Shown here: piece by piece, positions 44,688 to 53,632 of the stretch | Layout: each line of letters starts with the position of its first letter | How positions within the stretch are numbered: the stretch's first letter is position 1 | Source: CAG-791 sp963593905 | Lineage (GTDB): Bacteria > Bacillota > Clostridia > Lachnospirales > Lachnospiraceae | Length of the DNA stretch: 64,000 nucleotides | Reading direction: 5' to 3' | Assembly (NCBI GenBank): GCA_963593905.1 | Contig: CAVBBL010000013.1 | Coordinates: 1 to 64,000, forward strand | The notes under the pieces: generated by a model | Database searches by the model: none | What the model saw: only the letters and a program-made list of their open reading frames with translations | What the model was told of the DNA's origin: nothing | Made by a program: the position numbers and the translations under genes

Positions 44688-45101
44688 ATGGAAAGAGACA
44701 GCACAGACCTTTTACTGAAAAGGATGGATAAGCTGGAAAGTGATATAGAGAAATCTAATCACATCATAGCACAGGAGCAGGAAAAGCTGATCGCCTATAA
44801 CGAAAAACGCAAAAGCATGGTATCCACCATTATTTTAGGGGAGTTAGACGGAATGCCCGTAAGAAAGGTAGTAGAGGAGATCAGGCAGCTGCGAGCACAG
44901 CAGGAAGAGGCACAGACAGAGCAACTGCCGCAGGAACCGTCCAAAGAGCAACAGGCAGACAATGCGTCATCCGAATCCTCGGATGCAGAAGGATCACAGA
45001 CAGCAAATATGCAGGTGGATTCCTTTGGCTTTGACACAAAGCCTGCAGAAGCCGGACAGGAGGCAAGAACAGACAACGGATACAATATGGGCGGCTTTTA
45101 A
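44688..45101 (+). CDS. DUF4315-family element protein
   Basis: This 137-residue soluble protein begins with a helical coiled-coil (LLKRMDKLESDIEKSNHIIA then QEQEKLIAYNEKR), followed by LGELDGMPVRKVVEEIRQL, as in the DUF4315 family found beside DUF4366 on Tn1549-type elements. The second half is low-complexity Gln/Glu/Ser and probably disordered. AGGAGGAAC precedes the ATG. Function is unknown beyond its constant place in conjugation modules. Confidence 0.78.
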   Translation: MERDSTDLLLKRMDKLESDIEKSNHIIAQEQEKLIAYNEKRKSMVSTIILGELDGMPVRKVVEEIRQLRAQQEEAQTEQLPQEPSKEQQADNASSESSDAEGSQTANMQVDSFGFDTKPAEAGQEARTDNGYNMGGF

Positions 45102-45128
45102 AGTGCAAGAGAATAAACGGAGGAGTGT

Positions 45129-46970
45129 ATGATAAAAAAAGTAAGGTGGAAAGCATGTGCTCTGGGCATATGTGCACTGCTCATGTCGGCAGCAAGTACA
45201 CTGCCTGCCATGGCAGTACATGCCCAGAGCAGTGCGCCGGAGGATTCCAGTACATCTGCTGTGGAGGTATCCGACAGCGGCAGCAGTGAATCCTCTTCAG
45301 ATACATCGTCGTCAGGTACAAATGACAACAGTGCTACATCAAATATAGCATCCGGCACGGGGCAGACCTTTACACCGGATGGAAACGGGACGCTTGTTGA
45401 TTCAGCTACATCGGCTGACAACAAGCATTTTTATACGATTCAGACACCGGCGGGCAATTATTTTTATCTCATCGTTGACGGAGATCGGGACAGTGACAAC
45501 GTGTACATGACATCCCTGATCACCGAGCAGGAAATGCTTTCTCTCATAGCACAGCAGTCAGAGGACGGCACGGCAACAGGCAGCAGTTCTGTGTCCATCA
45601 TTCCCAGCGAGGAGGATGTCTTTGGGGATGGTTCGGGTTCCTCTGAGGATGACGATGGAATTGCTGATACCGAAGAGGAATCATCTTCTGATCTTGATGC
45701 AGTAGAAAAGGCAAAGAAAGCTTCCGCATCGCAAAATGCAATATACATTTTTGTCCTGGCAATCGCTGTACTTTTCGTAGCCGGATTCTTCCTTTATAAG
45801 TACATCAAAGAGAAAAATGGTGATTATGATGATGACTTTGAGGATGATGAGGATTACGAAGAAGAGGAAGAATACGAAAACGAAGATGGAGAAGGTCAAA
45901 GCGTAGAACAGGACGAAGATGAAAGCGGTGAAGAAAGAGATGTTAAAAAAAATGAGCACCGCCCCCGTGAAGTCTACCGCTATGGAGGAAAAGAAGAGGA
46001 GGTAGAGGAACATTCCCAAGACCGATTTCGCAGCCAGGAACGAAGTGAGGGAATAAAACATACCACTGTGCCGACTATACCAGAGAAGCCGCAGACGGAA
46101 AATACGGCGCAGGAAACAGTTTCTACACAAGAGACAGATTCTACTCCTGATACTTCCGCACAGGCCGATGAACAGACGCAGGAAAGCACAGCTGCGGCAA
46201 CGGAGCAGAAGCCCCAATCGATAGAGAATCCGTCTGAAGCACAGGATTCTTCCTCAGATGAGGGATTTACATCGCCTGAAAGTGATGGCTTTGATCCGTC
46301 AGAAGAGGAAGGCTTTGATCCGTGGGAATCTGGTGAGATTTCCGGTGAGCCGGAAGAAAATCAGGAAGCAGAATTAAACAACACAGAAGAAGGGGAAAAA
46401 GAGTATATGGAAAATACACAGAACACAGTACCGAACACAGCACCGCAGTCACAGAATCAGGGGCAGTCTCCCGTGCCGAGTCAGTCACAGAGTGCGCCTC
46501 ACAGCGATGCAAAGTCTCAGAATACTGAGAATACGGTGGCTGCAAGCACGGCACAGGCTGCTGCGCAGGAAACAGTTTCTACACAGGAGACAGTTGCTAC
46601 TCCCAATACTTCCGCACAGGCTGATAACCAGACACAGGAAAGTAATGGCTTTGATCCCTCAGAAGCAGACAGCCATGATACTGCTGATGAACAGTCCTAT
46701 GTAGAGGTAAATGGAAAAGAAATCCTTCCCGGCGCTGAAGGAAATAGCGAAGATGACTATGAGGACGATGATGAAGATGATGAAGATGATGAAGATCCCG
46801 TCGATATCATCATGCAGAAAATGAGTGCTTTCATGGAGTGTGCAACGAGGTACAAGGAAGTTTCTGCAGAGATCATCAATCTTAGAAAGAAACTGGATGA
46901 TCTGAATAAGGAACAGGCAGAGATGTACGGATATATTAAGAACTTTGGTGCATTAGCCGAAAGGCTGTAA
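45129..46970 (+). CDS. DUF4366-like (CD1107-type) membrane protein with long acidic tail
   Basis: The 613 residues start with a signal peptide (about 1-33, AVHAQ), an extracellular Ser-rich part, a small conserved domain (HFYTIQTPAGNYFYLIVDGD near 98, the DUF4366 mark) and one transmembrane helix (about 197-217). A 300-residue acidic, Gln/Ser/Thr-rich cytoplasmic tail holds two copies of a TVSTQET-TSAQAD repeat. The end is a coiled coil (SAEIINLRKKLDDLNKEQAE). The tail is far longer than I know for the family. It probably belongs to the transfer complex. Confidence 0.8.
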   Translation: MIKKVRWKACALGICALLMSAASTLPAMAVHAQSSAPEDSSTSAVEVSDSGSSESSSDTSSSGTNDNSATSNIASGTGQTFTPDGNGTLVDSATSADNKHFYTIQTPAGNYFYLIVDGDRDSDNVYMTSLITEQEMLSLIAQQSEDGTATGSSSVSIIPSEEDVFGDGSGSSEDDDGIADTEEESSSDLDAVEKAKKASASQNAIYIFVLAIAVLFVAGFFLYKYIKEKNGDYDDDFEDDEDYEEEEEYENEDGEGQSVEQDEDESGEERDVKKNEHRPREVYRYGGKEEEVEEHSQDRFRSQERSEGIKHTTVPTIPEKPQTENTAQETVSTQETDSTPDTSAQADEQTQESTAAATEQKPQSIENPSEAQDSSSDEGFTSPESDGFDPSEEEGFDPWESGEISGEPEENQEAELNNTEEGEKEYMENTQNTVPNTAPQSQNQGQSPVPSQSQSAPHSDAKSQNTENTVAASTAQAAAQETVSTQETVATPNTSAQADNQTQESNGFDPSEADSHDTADEQSYVEVNGKEILPGAEGNSEDDYEDDDEDDEDDEDPVDIIMQKMSAFMECATRYKEVSAEIINLRKKLDDLNKEQAEMYGYIKNFGALAERL

Positions 46971-46980
46971 TATTCACGCA

Positions 46981-47015
46981 GCCGCAATAAATTGCGGCAT
47001 AGAAAGGAGAAAAAA
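46981..47015 (+). promoter_or_regulatory. GCCGC-type leader hairpin with ribosome binding site, before the Maff2 gene
   Basis: GCCGCAAT/ATTGCGGC (46981-46998) and AGAAAGGAG, preceded by CACGCA, are nearly identical to the end of the leader at 12934-12967, although this copy lies inside the conjugative element. Only the terminal hairpin is present. Confidence 0.65.
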
Positions 47016-47234
47016 ATGGATTTTTTTACACAGGGCGTAAACGTAATGAAAATGGTCATTGCTGCCATCGGTGCAGTAATGTGTGTCATGGGGCTTATTA
47101 ACTATCTGGAAGGATACTCCAACGATAATCCGGGATCTAAGTCCCAGGGACAAAAGCAGTTCGTGGCAGGCGCTGGTATCATCGTAGTGGCACTTACGCT
47201 GGTTCCGCTTCTGGCCAATCAGTTTTCTGTTTAA
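47016..47234 (+). CDS. Maff2-family small membrane protein
   Basis: From the ATG at 47016 (GGAG upstream) the gene encodes 72 residues with two transmembrane helices (about 8-27 and 48-68) around a short GYSNDNPGSKSQGQKQ loop. Sequence and position match the Maff2 proteins of Tn1549-type elements, which resemble VirB2-like pilin-sized subunits; a role as channel or pilus subunit is possible but unproven. It is the only gene of the element with the GCCGC leader hairpin. Confidence 0.85.
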   Translation: MDFFTQGVNVMKMVIAAIGAVMCVMGLINYLEGYSNDNPGSKSQGQKQFVAGAGIIVVALTLVPLLANQFSV

Positions 47235-47257
47235 TAGGCTGACATAAGCTTGACAGA

Positions 47258-47361
47258 CCACTTGTGGACACCATGTCCACAAGTGGAAACAGCCAGCAGT
47301 TTAGAAAATCAGGATTAAGTTTATAAGGAAATGTCACTTGTGGACATGATGTCCACAAGTG
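47258..47361. repeat. two perfect palindromes in the Maff2-pcfB gap
   Basis: CCACTTGTGGACA/TGTCCACAAGTGG (47258-47270 with 47274-47286) and CACTTGTGGACAT/ATGTCCACAAGTG (47335-47347 with 47349-47361) share the arm CACTTGTGGACA and are about 76 bp apart centre to centre. No T-run follows either one. They could be operators or nicking/processing sites; the second ends 22 bp before pcfB. Confidence 0.75.
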
Positions 47362-47383
47362 GTGCGTCCGGTTAGGAGGCATT

Positions 47384-47929
47384 ATGAATTTGCAGGAGGA
47401 TATGTCGTCGGAACTGCAGCATAAGGGAATTGATCCGGCTAAGCGCCTTGCTGCGCATTCAGCAGCGAAAATTGGCAAATGGATCATAGCGCTGATAAGA
47501 CCCAACAAAAAGAACAAGGAGGGAAATGAAAATACGCTTACAGAGGAAGAAAAGGAAAATAATGGGTTAGTATCTTTATCGAAATTACAGGGATTGAACG
47601 GAGAAAATTCAGTGACTGTTATGGATCCTATCTGTAAACAGTTGTATGACTTCCTCCGGCAGGAACTTCGTGAACAGAATTTACAGCTCCGGCATTCGAT
47701 AGAAGTAGTACGGAATAAAGATACCGGAGAGCAAATGATAAGCATTGCGTATCAGCCCAAGGATCGTGAAATCATGGGACATTTTCTGGACAAAGCAATG
47801 GCTAAATACAACGCCTTGGGAAAAGATTCAATTACCCAGAATCTCAAGAAGAAACAAAAAGAAATTGCAAGAAACAAGGAAAAGCAAAAGGAAAAGAAAA
47901 AGTCACATACAGAGCATGATGGCCGATAG
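47384..47929 (+). CDS. PcfB/DUF3801-family conjugation protein
   Basis: This 181-residue protein has the DUF3801 pattern: GIDPAKRLAAHSAAKIGKWI near 16, a Lys/Glu linker, then KQLYDFLRQELREQNLQLRH and a Lys-rich helical tail. PcfB of pCF10 interacts with the VirD4 homologue PcfC and helps deliver the relaxosome, and the gene sits directly before virD4 here as well. TTAGGAGG precedes the ATG. Confidence 0.82.
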   Translation: MNLQEDMSSELQHKGIDPAKRLAAHSAAKIGKWIIALIRPNKKNKEGNENTLTEEEKENNGLVSLSKLQGLNGENSVTVMDPICKQLYDFLRQELREQNLQLRHSIEVVRNKDTGEQMISIAYQPKDREIMGHFLDKAMAKYNALGKDSITQNLKKKQKEIARNKEKQKEKKKSHTEHDGR

Positions 47930-47945
47930 CATGGGAGAATTGTAA

Positions 47946-50018
47946 GTGAGCAAGGGAAAAGGCTTCATGGGAAAGCTGCAGGATAAGATAACATGCAAGA
48001 TCAAAAACATAGATATTACGGCGCTTCTTATTTTAAACAGTCCCTATATTATTGTGTTCTATTTTATTGACAAGATTTCCTGGCTTTACAGACAGACTTC
48101 TTCCATGGATTTTTCCAGGCGATTTCTGGCAACAATCATGTACTTATCCAGGGCATTTAAAAATCCGCTTCCGTCCATCAACGGACACGATCTCTTGATT
48201 GCCCTTATTGCAGCCGGGCTTTTTAAATTCTATATCACGCAAAAACTCAAGAAAAAGAAAAAATACAGAGATGGCTATGAATATGGTTCTGCCAGATGGG
48301 GCACGAAGGAGGAAATCAGCTACCTGATGTCAGAGGATGAATTTGACAATATCATCCTCACCCAGACAGAAGGCCTGATGATGAACGGCAAGCCCACCAG
48401 CCCGGAATATGCCAGAAATAAGAATATTGAAATTGTCGGCGGCAGCGGCTCTGGCAAGACGAGATTTTTCATTAAGCCCAATATCATGCAGATGCACTGT
48501 TCCTACGTGGTTACGGATCCGAAAGGTACTGTCCTGGTAGAGTGCGGCAAGATGCTGGAAAGGGGCACTCCTAAGAGAAAGATTCAAAAGGATAAAAAAG
48601 GAAATCCCATGAAAGATGCCAATGGTCTGCCTGTGTATAAAAAGGATAAGCATGGCAAGCCTGTCTATGTGAGGGATAAAAAAGGAAAAATCATATATGA
48701 GCCTTACAACATTAAAGTGCTGAACACTATCAATTTCGAGAAGTCCATGCACTATAATCCCTTCAAGTACATTCATTCCGAAGAGGACATTCAGTCTCTT
48801 GTTACTACCCTAATCAATAATACAAAGGGAGCAGGAGAAAAAGAAGATTTCTGGGTAAAGGCAGAAAAGCTTCTGTATATGGCTTATATCGGCTATATCT
48901 TTTACGAAGGGCAGGATAGTGATAAGAATTTTAAAACGCTTCTCGCTATGCTGCAGGCCTCGGAGGTCAGCGAAGAGGATGAAAGCTTCAAAAATGCGGT
49001 AGATCAGATGTTTGATGAGCTGCGTGAGAAAAAACCGGAGCATTTTGCCGTCAGACAGTATGACAATTACAAATTGGCCGCCGGAAAGACCGCAAAATCC
49101 ATTCTGATTTCCTGTGCTGCCAGGTTAGCACCCTTTAATATCCAACGGCTTCTTGATCTCACAGAATATGACGAACTGGAACTTGACACCATCGGAGATC
49201 GAAAGACAGCACTGTTCGTCATTATTTCTGATACGGATCCGACTTTTAATTTTCTTGTGTCTATTATGTATACACAGCTTTTTAATCTGCTTTGCAAAAA
49301 GGCTGATGATGAATACGATGGGAGCTTGCCTGTCCATGTGCAGTGCCTTTTGGATGAGTTTGCCAATATCGGTCAGATTCCGAACTTTGAGAAGCTGATC
49401 GCCACCATCCGATCCAGAAATATCTCTGCGGCTATCGTATTACAGGCAGAATCGCAGTTGAAAGCCATCTATAAGGACAGTGCCGATACTATCATCGGTA
49501 ACTGCGATTCCATGCTGTTCCTTGGCGGTAAAGAAGGTTCCACCCTTCGCAACATCAATGAGACATTGGGTAAAGAAACCATAGACACCAGGACAACATC
49601 AGATTCCCGTGGACAGAGCCGGAGCGCAGGAACTAATTTCCAGCGTACCGGCAGAGACTTAATGACAAAGGATGAGCTGGCCACCATGAACCGGACAGAG
49701 TGTATCCTGCAGATTTCCGGGTTAAGACCATTCAAATCTAAGAAATTCGATATCACAAAGCACAAAAGATATCATCGACTCATGGATTATGACAAGAAAA
49801 ATCGATTCGATATCAAGGCATATCTAAATAGATATAACATGCCGTCATTTAATGAAATGATGGAAAATGTAAGCGAGGATGAGGTGATCGTGGAAGTGCG
49901 TTATTTTACGCCAAGAGAATCAACCAAAGAAGAGACAGAAGAAAAAGAAGAAGTAAAAGAAGGAACAAAAGATGCATCAACAGAAGAATCAATGCAGGGG
50001 GCAACGAAAGCGACCTAA
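47946..50018 (+). CDS. VirD4/TraG coupling protein (type IV secretion ATPase)
   Basis: The coupling protein brings relaxase-bound DNA to the channel. A GTG start gives 690 residues with two N-terminal transmembrane segments (about 20-38 and 76-98), Walker A GGSGSGKTRFF near 163, Walker B CLLDEFANIGQIPNFEKL near 467 and the TraG/VirD4 sequence RNISAAIVLQAESQLKAIY after it. A Lys/Gly-rich insert (about 205-245) carries KDKKGNP-type repeats. The acidic tail overlaps the sipW gene by 47 bp, linking transfer and secretion genes. Confidence 0.93.
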   Translation: MSKGKGFMGKLQDKITCKIKNIDITALLILNSPYIIVFYFIDKISWLYRQTSSMDFSRRFLATIMYLSRAFKNPLPSINGHDLLIALIAAGLFKFYITQKLKKKKKYRDGYEYGSARWGTKEEISYLMSEDEFDNIILTQTEGLMMNGKPTSPEYARNKNIEIVGGSGSGKTRFFIKPNIMQMHCSYVVTDPKGTVLVECGKMLERGTPKRKIQKDKKGNPMKDANGLPVYKKDKHGKPVYVRDKKGKIIYEPYNIKVLNTINFEKSMHYNPFKYIHSEEDIQSLVTTLINNTKGAGEKEDFWVKAEKLLYMAYIGYIFYEGQDSDKNFKTLLAMLQASEVSEEDESFKNAVDQMFDELREKKPEHFAVRQYDNYKLAAGKTAKSILISCAARLAPFNIQRLLDLTEYDELELDTIGDRKTALFVIISDTDPTFNFLVSIMYTQLFNLLCKKADDEYDGSLPVHVQCLLDEFANIGQIPNFEKLIATIRSRNISAAIVLQAESQLKAIYKDSADTIIGNCDSMLFLGGKEGSTLRNINETLGKETIDTRTTSDSRGQSRSAGTNFQRTGRDLMTKDELATMNRTECILQISGLRPFKSKKFDITKHKRYHRLMDYDKKNRFDIKAYLNRYNMPSFNEMMENVSEDEVIVEVRYFTPRESTKEETEEKEEVKEGTKDASTEESMQGATKAT

Positions 50019-50502
50019 AGGACAGAAAAAGAATCTTAAATTTTTAGAAATCCTGGAAATCATCTTCCTCACTCTGGCATTTTCCTTTTCACTGGTTATG
50101 CTCATCCCAAGGCTCTTTAACGTAGAGCCTAAGATAGTTCTGTCCGGTTCTATGTATCCGACCTATGACGCAGGAGCAGTAGTCTTTGTAGACGAGAATA
50201 AAACTTCCCCAGAAGTAGGAGACATCATCGCATACTCCACCGGAGAAGCCATCATCACCCATCGGGTGGTTGGGACAGAAAGTGACGGGGCATATATCAC
50301 AAAGGGAGATGCCAATGACAGCGAGGATTTATCCCCTGTATCCAAGGAACAGGTGGTAGGAACAATCATTTTCTGGATTCCATGGTTAGGCTATGGGATC
50401 TCCTTTGCTACCAGCAGGAAGGGAATCATTATTATTGCTACTATTTTAGTGGTGTATTTCCTATTAACAAAGATTCTTGGGGAGATAGAGGAATCCCCAT
50501 AA
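49972..50502 (+). CDS. sipW: SipW-like (ER-type) signal peptidase I
   Basis: This 176-residue membrane peptidase has two transmembrane helices (about 24-42 and 140-165). The nucleophile Ser lies in VLSGSMYPTYDAG near 59, and a His in AIITHRVVGT near 97 takes the place of the Lys of bacterial-type enzymes, which defines the ER/SipW type. SipW processes TasA-like fibre proteins in Bacillus. Several likely substrates with AYLxxTD signal ends follow. The gene starts inside the end of virD4, so it belongs to the transfer operon. Confidence 0.93.
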   Translation: MHQQKNQCRGQRKRPKGQKKNLKFLEILEIIFLTLAFSFSLVMLIPRLFNVEPKIVLSGSMYPTYDAGAVVFVDENKTSPEVGDIIAYSTGEAIITHRVVGTESDGAYITKGDANDSEDLSPVSKEQVVGTIIFWIPWLGYGISFATSRKGIIIIATILVVYFLLTKILGEIEESP

Positions 50503-50518
50503 GTCCAAAAACCACCCA

Positions 50519-50581
50519 GGCTGTGCACACATTTGTGCCAGCCATTTTTTATGGAAAAAGCTGCCGGTTGGCAGTTTTTTT
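50519..50581 (+). terminator. tandem intrinsic terminators after sipW
   Basis: The first hairpin has GGCTG (50519-50523) and CAGCC (50539-50543) with an inner GCACA/TGTGC stem and six T residues. The second, CTGCC/GGCAG (50561-50565 with 50570-50574), is followed by seven T residues and preceded by A residues. They would separate the transfer transcript from the fibre genes. Confidence 0.82.
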
Positions 50582-50647
50582 ATATGCTTCATAACACAAA
50601 ACACATGCAGCGTAAACCGAGCAAAAAGGAAAATTAAAGGAGAGAAC

Positions 50648-51334
50648 ATGAAAAAGCGAAGTATTAAGATTGCTGTATTAACACTTAGTCTTGTGGCTGC
50701 CATCGGCGCAGGCTCTGCATTAGCTTACCTGTCCGACACAGATGCTAAGGTAAATACCTTTACCGTGGGTCAGGTAAAGGTAACGCAGGAAGAGCCAAAC
50801 TTCCCGGAGACACCACCTACCGACGTCGTACCCGGTCAGGAGATCAATAAGGATCCTCAGGTAAAGAATACCGGCAAGAATACCTGTTTTGTCTTTGAAA
50901 AATTCACCATTCCCTATCAGGACTGGAAGGTAGCATCTGCGGACGGCCAGATTGCTGACACTGCACTGGTTCCCATGTTCTATACCATCAAGGCAGACGG
51001 TACAGACGGTATCAATGATGGATGGACATTGATTAAGGAAAAGGTAGAGTCTGATGGCAGCCATACTTACGTATACGGCTACGGCACCGCAGATAAGATG
51101 ACGGAATTGGCAGTAGGAAAGACCACCTCACCGCTCTTTAATAAGGTAAGACTGCAGAACATCGCCGTTACAGACGGCTCCTCCAATCCCAGAACCTATG
51201 AGATACCTGTAGAGACTTATGCCATCCAGTCCACCTGGTTAGAGGTACAGAACGGTCAGGCAAAGACTTCTCCGGCTGACGTATGGCAGATTGTAACCAA
51301 TCAGCACATTGATACCTTAAAGAACTATCAGTAA
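50648..51334 (+). CDS. SipW-dependent secreted fibre protein (TasA/camelysin-like), first
   Basis: The 228-residue protein has the SipW-type signal: a basic start, hydrophobic stretch, then SALAYLSDTDAKVNTFTVGQV near 24-44, cut after ALA. The following domain has KDPQVKNTGKNTCFVFEKFTI, the typical TasA-like beta-sandwich entry, and ends ETYAIQSTWLEVQ. No cell-wall sorting signal is present. In Bacillus such proteins polymerise into extracellular fibres. AAAGGAGAG precedes the ATG. It resembles the proteins at 53633 and 54394. Confidence 0.85.
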   Translation: MKKRSIKIAVLTLSLVAAIGAGSALAYLSDTDAKVNTFTVGQVKVTQEEPNFPETPPTDVVPGQEINKDPQVKNTGKNTCFVFEKFTIPYQDWKVASADGQIADTALVPMFYTIKADGTDGINDGWTLIKEKVESDGSHTYVYGYGTADKMTELAVGKTTSPLFNKVRLQNIAVTDGSSNPRTYEIPVETYAIQSTWLEVQNGQAKTSPADVWQIVTNQHIDTLKNYQ

Positions 51335-51444
51335 TACTTGCAGTCTATTTTGGGGAAGTATGAAGTTGATCTAAGGCTCATATTGAAATGGCAATTAAAA
51401 GTACATCTGGAAGAAATATACATGAATGACAACAGGAGAGAGTC

Positions 51445-52728
51445 ATGAAAAGAAAAAAGAAACACTTTTTACGGCAATCTGCCCTGATCGCACTGCTTTT
51501 ATCCTGCGTCCTATCCGGCGGTACTGCGCTGGCAGCTACCGTATCGGTGACATCCAATACTGTCACGAATAATGTTCAGATCGGATCGGTGAACATCTCC
51601 CTGACGGAGTATCAGAAGGATGCAAGCGGAAAGGAAAGCAGCTATGTAAACGATAAAAGCGTAGTGCCGGGAGAGCAGATTTCCAAGATCCCCCGGATCA
51701 CGAACAAAGGTATCCCGTGTTACATCAGAGTACAGGTTACATACACTTCTGAAAACAATGACAAGGTTGCTATGTCGGATAGTAATCTACAGGGTATAAA
51801 CGGTGATTTCGTCAAGGTGGGGGACTACTTCTATTATAAGAAGATTCTCGAACACGGAGCCAGCGTAGACTTATTTACCGGCGTGACCATTCCTACTGAT
51901 GCCAAGGCAAATGGGAAATTTAAGATAGGCATTACTGCAGAAGCGATCCAGGCGAGAAACATTACACCGAATTACAGCATCCAGAATCCCTGGGGTAAGG
52001 TGACAGTGGAAGATGCCAAGGACATTGACGAGACGACCTATAAGACATTGACAGCCGCCAAGAGCAATGTAGAACTTACCGTCACCATGACGGATGATTC
52101 TAAAAAGCTTGTGGCAGCACCGGAGGACTTCTTTGCACAGTTTGGCTATCTGGTGCCTGGTGACAGCTTAGAGAGAAGCGTGGACTTAAATAACAACTAT
52201 GGTTATGACAGCATCGAACTTTACTTCCAGTCAAAAATCTTAGAGAAGAACAACGACCTTCTCAATAAGATACAGCTCCTCATCACACTTACCCAGGACG
52301 GCAACACTTCCAAGGTCTATGAGGGAAGCTTAAATGCCGACTTCAAACAAAAGCTTGCCACCATCAAGGCAAACAAGAGCGCAAAGCTAAACTTTAAGGT
52401 GACGGTTCCGGCAGAGTTAGGCAATGCCTATGCCATGACCAAAGGCAAGGTACAGTGGATCTTTAGCTGTGAGTATAAAGAGAAACCAAGCCCCAGTCAG
52501 GAATCCTCTGATAACAGCAGCAGTGCAGCCAGCACAGCAGCAAAGACCTCTACACCGGCAACAACACCGGTAACGCCGGTAGCACAGACAGTCTCCAAGA
52601 TCATCACCGGTGCAAAGACGTGGGATTCCACGCAGAACATCATCCTTTACTATCTGATCTTTGCAGCCAGCGCCTGCGGCGTCGTCTGGTTGGTCAAAAA
52701 GAACCGGAAAGAGGAAAAACAAAATTAA
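51445..52728 (+). CDS. cell-surface protein with atypical sortase signal
   Basis: This 427-residue protein has a signal peptide (about 1-31) and a variant SipW-like start (VTSNTVTNNVQIGSVNISL). A beta-rich body follows with VVPGEQISKIPRITNKGIPC YIRV-type motifs of TasA relatives. After a Ser/Thr/Pro-rich spacer the C-terminus reads ITGAKTWDSTQN, one transmembrane helix and a KKNRKEEKQN tail. This has the layout of a sorting signal but with KTW where LPxTG/KTGD-type motifs have TG. It sits directly before a class B sortase gene, its probable enzyme. Confidence 0.8.
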   Translation: MKRKKKHFLRQSALIALLLSCVLSGGTALAATVSVTSNTVTNNVQIGSVNISLTEYQKDASGKESSYVNDKSVVPGEQISKIPRITNKGIPCYIRVQVTYTSENNDKVAMSDSNLQGINGDFVKVGDYFYYKKILEHGASVDLFTGVTIPTDAKANGKFKIGITAEAIQARNITPNYSIQNPWGKVTVEDAKDIDETTYKTLTAAKSNVELTVTMTDDSKKLVAAPEDFFAQFGYLVPGDSLERSVDLNNNYGYDSIELYFQSKILEKNNDLLNKIQLLITLTQDGNTSKVYEGSLNADFKQKLATIKANKSAKLNFKVTVPAELGNAYAMTKGKVQWIFSCEYKEKPSPSQESSDNSSSAASTAAKTSTPATTPVTPVAQTVSKIITGAKTWDSTQNIILYYLIFAASACGVVWLVKKNRKEEKQN

Positions 52729-52743
52729 ATAAGGAAAATCGGC

Positions 52744-53616
52744 ATGAGAAGAACAGATCATAAGGTAAGAAAGATGATCCTTCAGTACATCCTTTATGGT
52801 TGTTTCTTCCTATTGTTTATCTGCGGTTTTTTTATCTATCAATCCTGGTCTGCTTCCCATAAATCAGAAAAAGAGTATGAGGAAGTAAAAGAAGAGGTAG
52901 TCGTAGAAAAAGAAGAGCAGACATCGGAGGAATCAGAGAAATCAGATGAGGAGCAGATGGAGCTGCCCATCACCGTAGACTTTGCACCGCTTCTTAAAGC
53001 AAACAGTGATCTGGTGGCATGGATTTACTTTAAGGATGGAGAAATCAATTATCCGGTGGTGCAGACCGATGATAACAGCACGTACCTTAACAGGACTTTT
53101 GAAGGAGAAAGCAGCGCTGCCGGATGTATCTTCATCGACATGGCAAATGAGAAGGATTTTTCTGATACCAATACCTTTTTTTACGGTCACAACATGAAAA
53201 ACGGCAGCATATTCGGCTCTCTTAAATATCTGTATCGGGATTTAAGTAAGCTGACCGACCCAAATATCTATGTGTATCTGCCGGATGGCAAGGTAAACCG
53301 CTATGAGATTTTTGCTGTATACCTGACGAAGAGCGGCTCAGATAAGTACAAAGTACCGGAGAAAAAAGACCTGGCAGCTTATCAGGAAGAGGCGGCAGGA
53401 GAGTCAGGCTATGAGCCGAACGCCCTGGAAGATCACTTAGGGGAGGATATGATAACCCTATCGACCTGTTACGGAAGTGCCGGAACAAGCACCAGGTTAC
53501 TCATTCAGGCGGTTTTAGTCCAGACGGGAAAGCAGCCGGTCAAAGCGGATGACATAGTATATAAAGCTAATAATGGATTATACAAAGCTGATAACGGATT
53601 GCCTGAAAATAAATAA
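52744..53616 (+). CDS. class B sortase
   Basis: This transpeptidase anchors surface proteins or joins pilins. One N-terminal transmembrane helix (about 14-34) and an acidic linker precede the sortase domain. The His lies in FFYGHNMKNGSIFGSLKYL near 147, the catalytic Cys in ITLSTCYGSAGTSTRLLIQA near 242 and the Arg 9 residues later. The TLSTC-x8-R spacing and the FxYGHNM form are class B. It lies between candidate substrates in the fibre locus. Class B enzymes in clostridia often use non-LPxTG motifs. Confidence 0.92.
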   Translation: MRRTDHKVRKMILQYILYGCFFLLFICGFFIYQSWSASHKSEKEYEEVKEEVVVEKEEQTSEESEKSDEEQMELPITVDFAPLLKANSDLVAWIYFKDGEINYPVVQTDDNSTYLNRTFEGESSAAGCIFIDMANEKDFSDTNTFFYGHNMKNGSIFGSLKYLYRDLSKLTDPNIYVYLPDGKVNRYEIFAVYLTKSGSDKYKVPEKKDLAAYQEEAAGESGYEPNALEDHLGEDMITLSTCYGSAGTSTRLLIQAVLVQTGKQPVKADDIVYKANNGLYKADNGLPENK

Positions 53617-53632
53617 AAGAAGGAGGAGTAGT

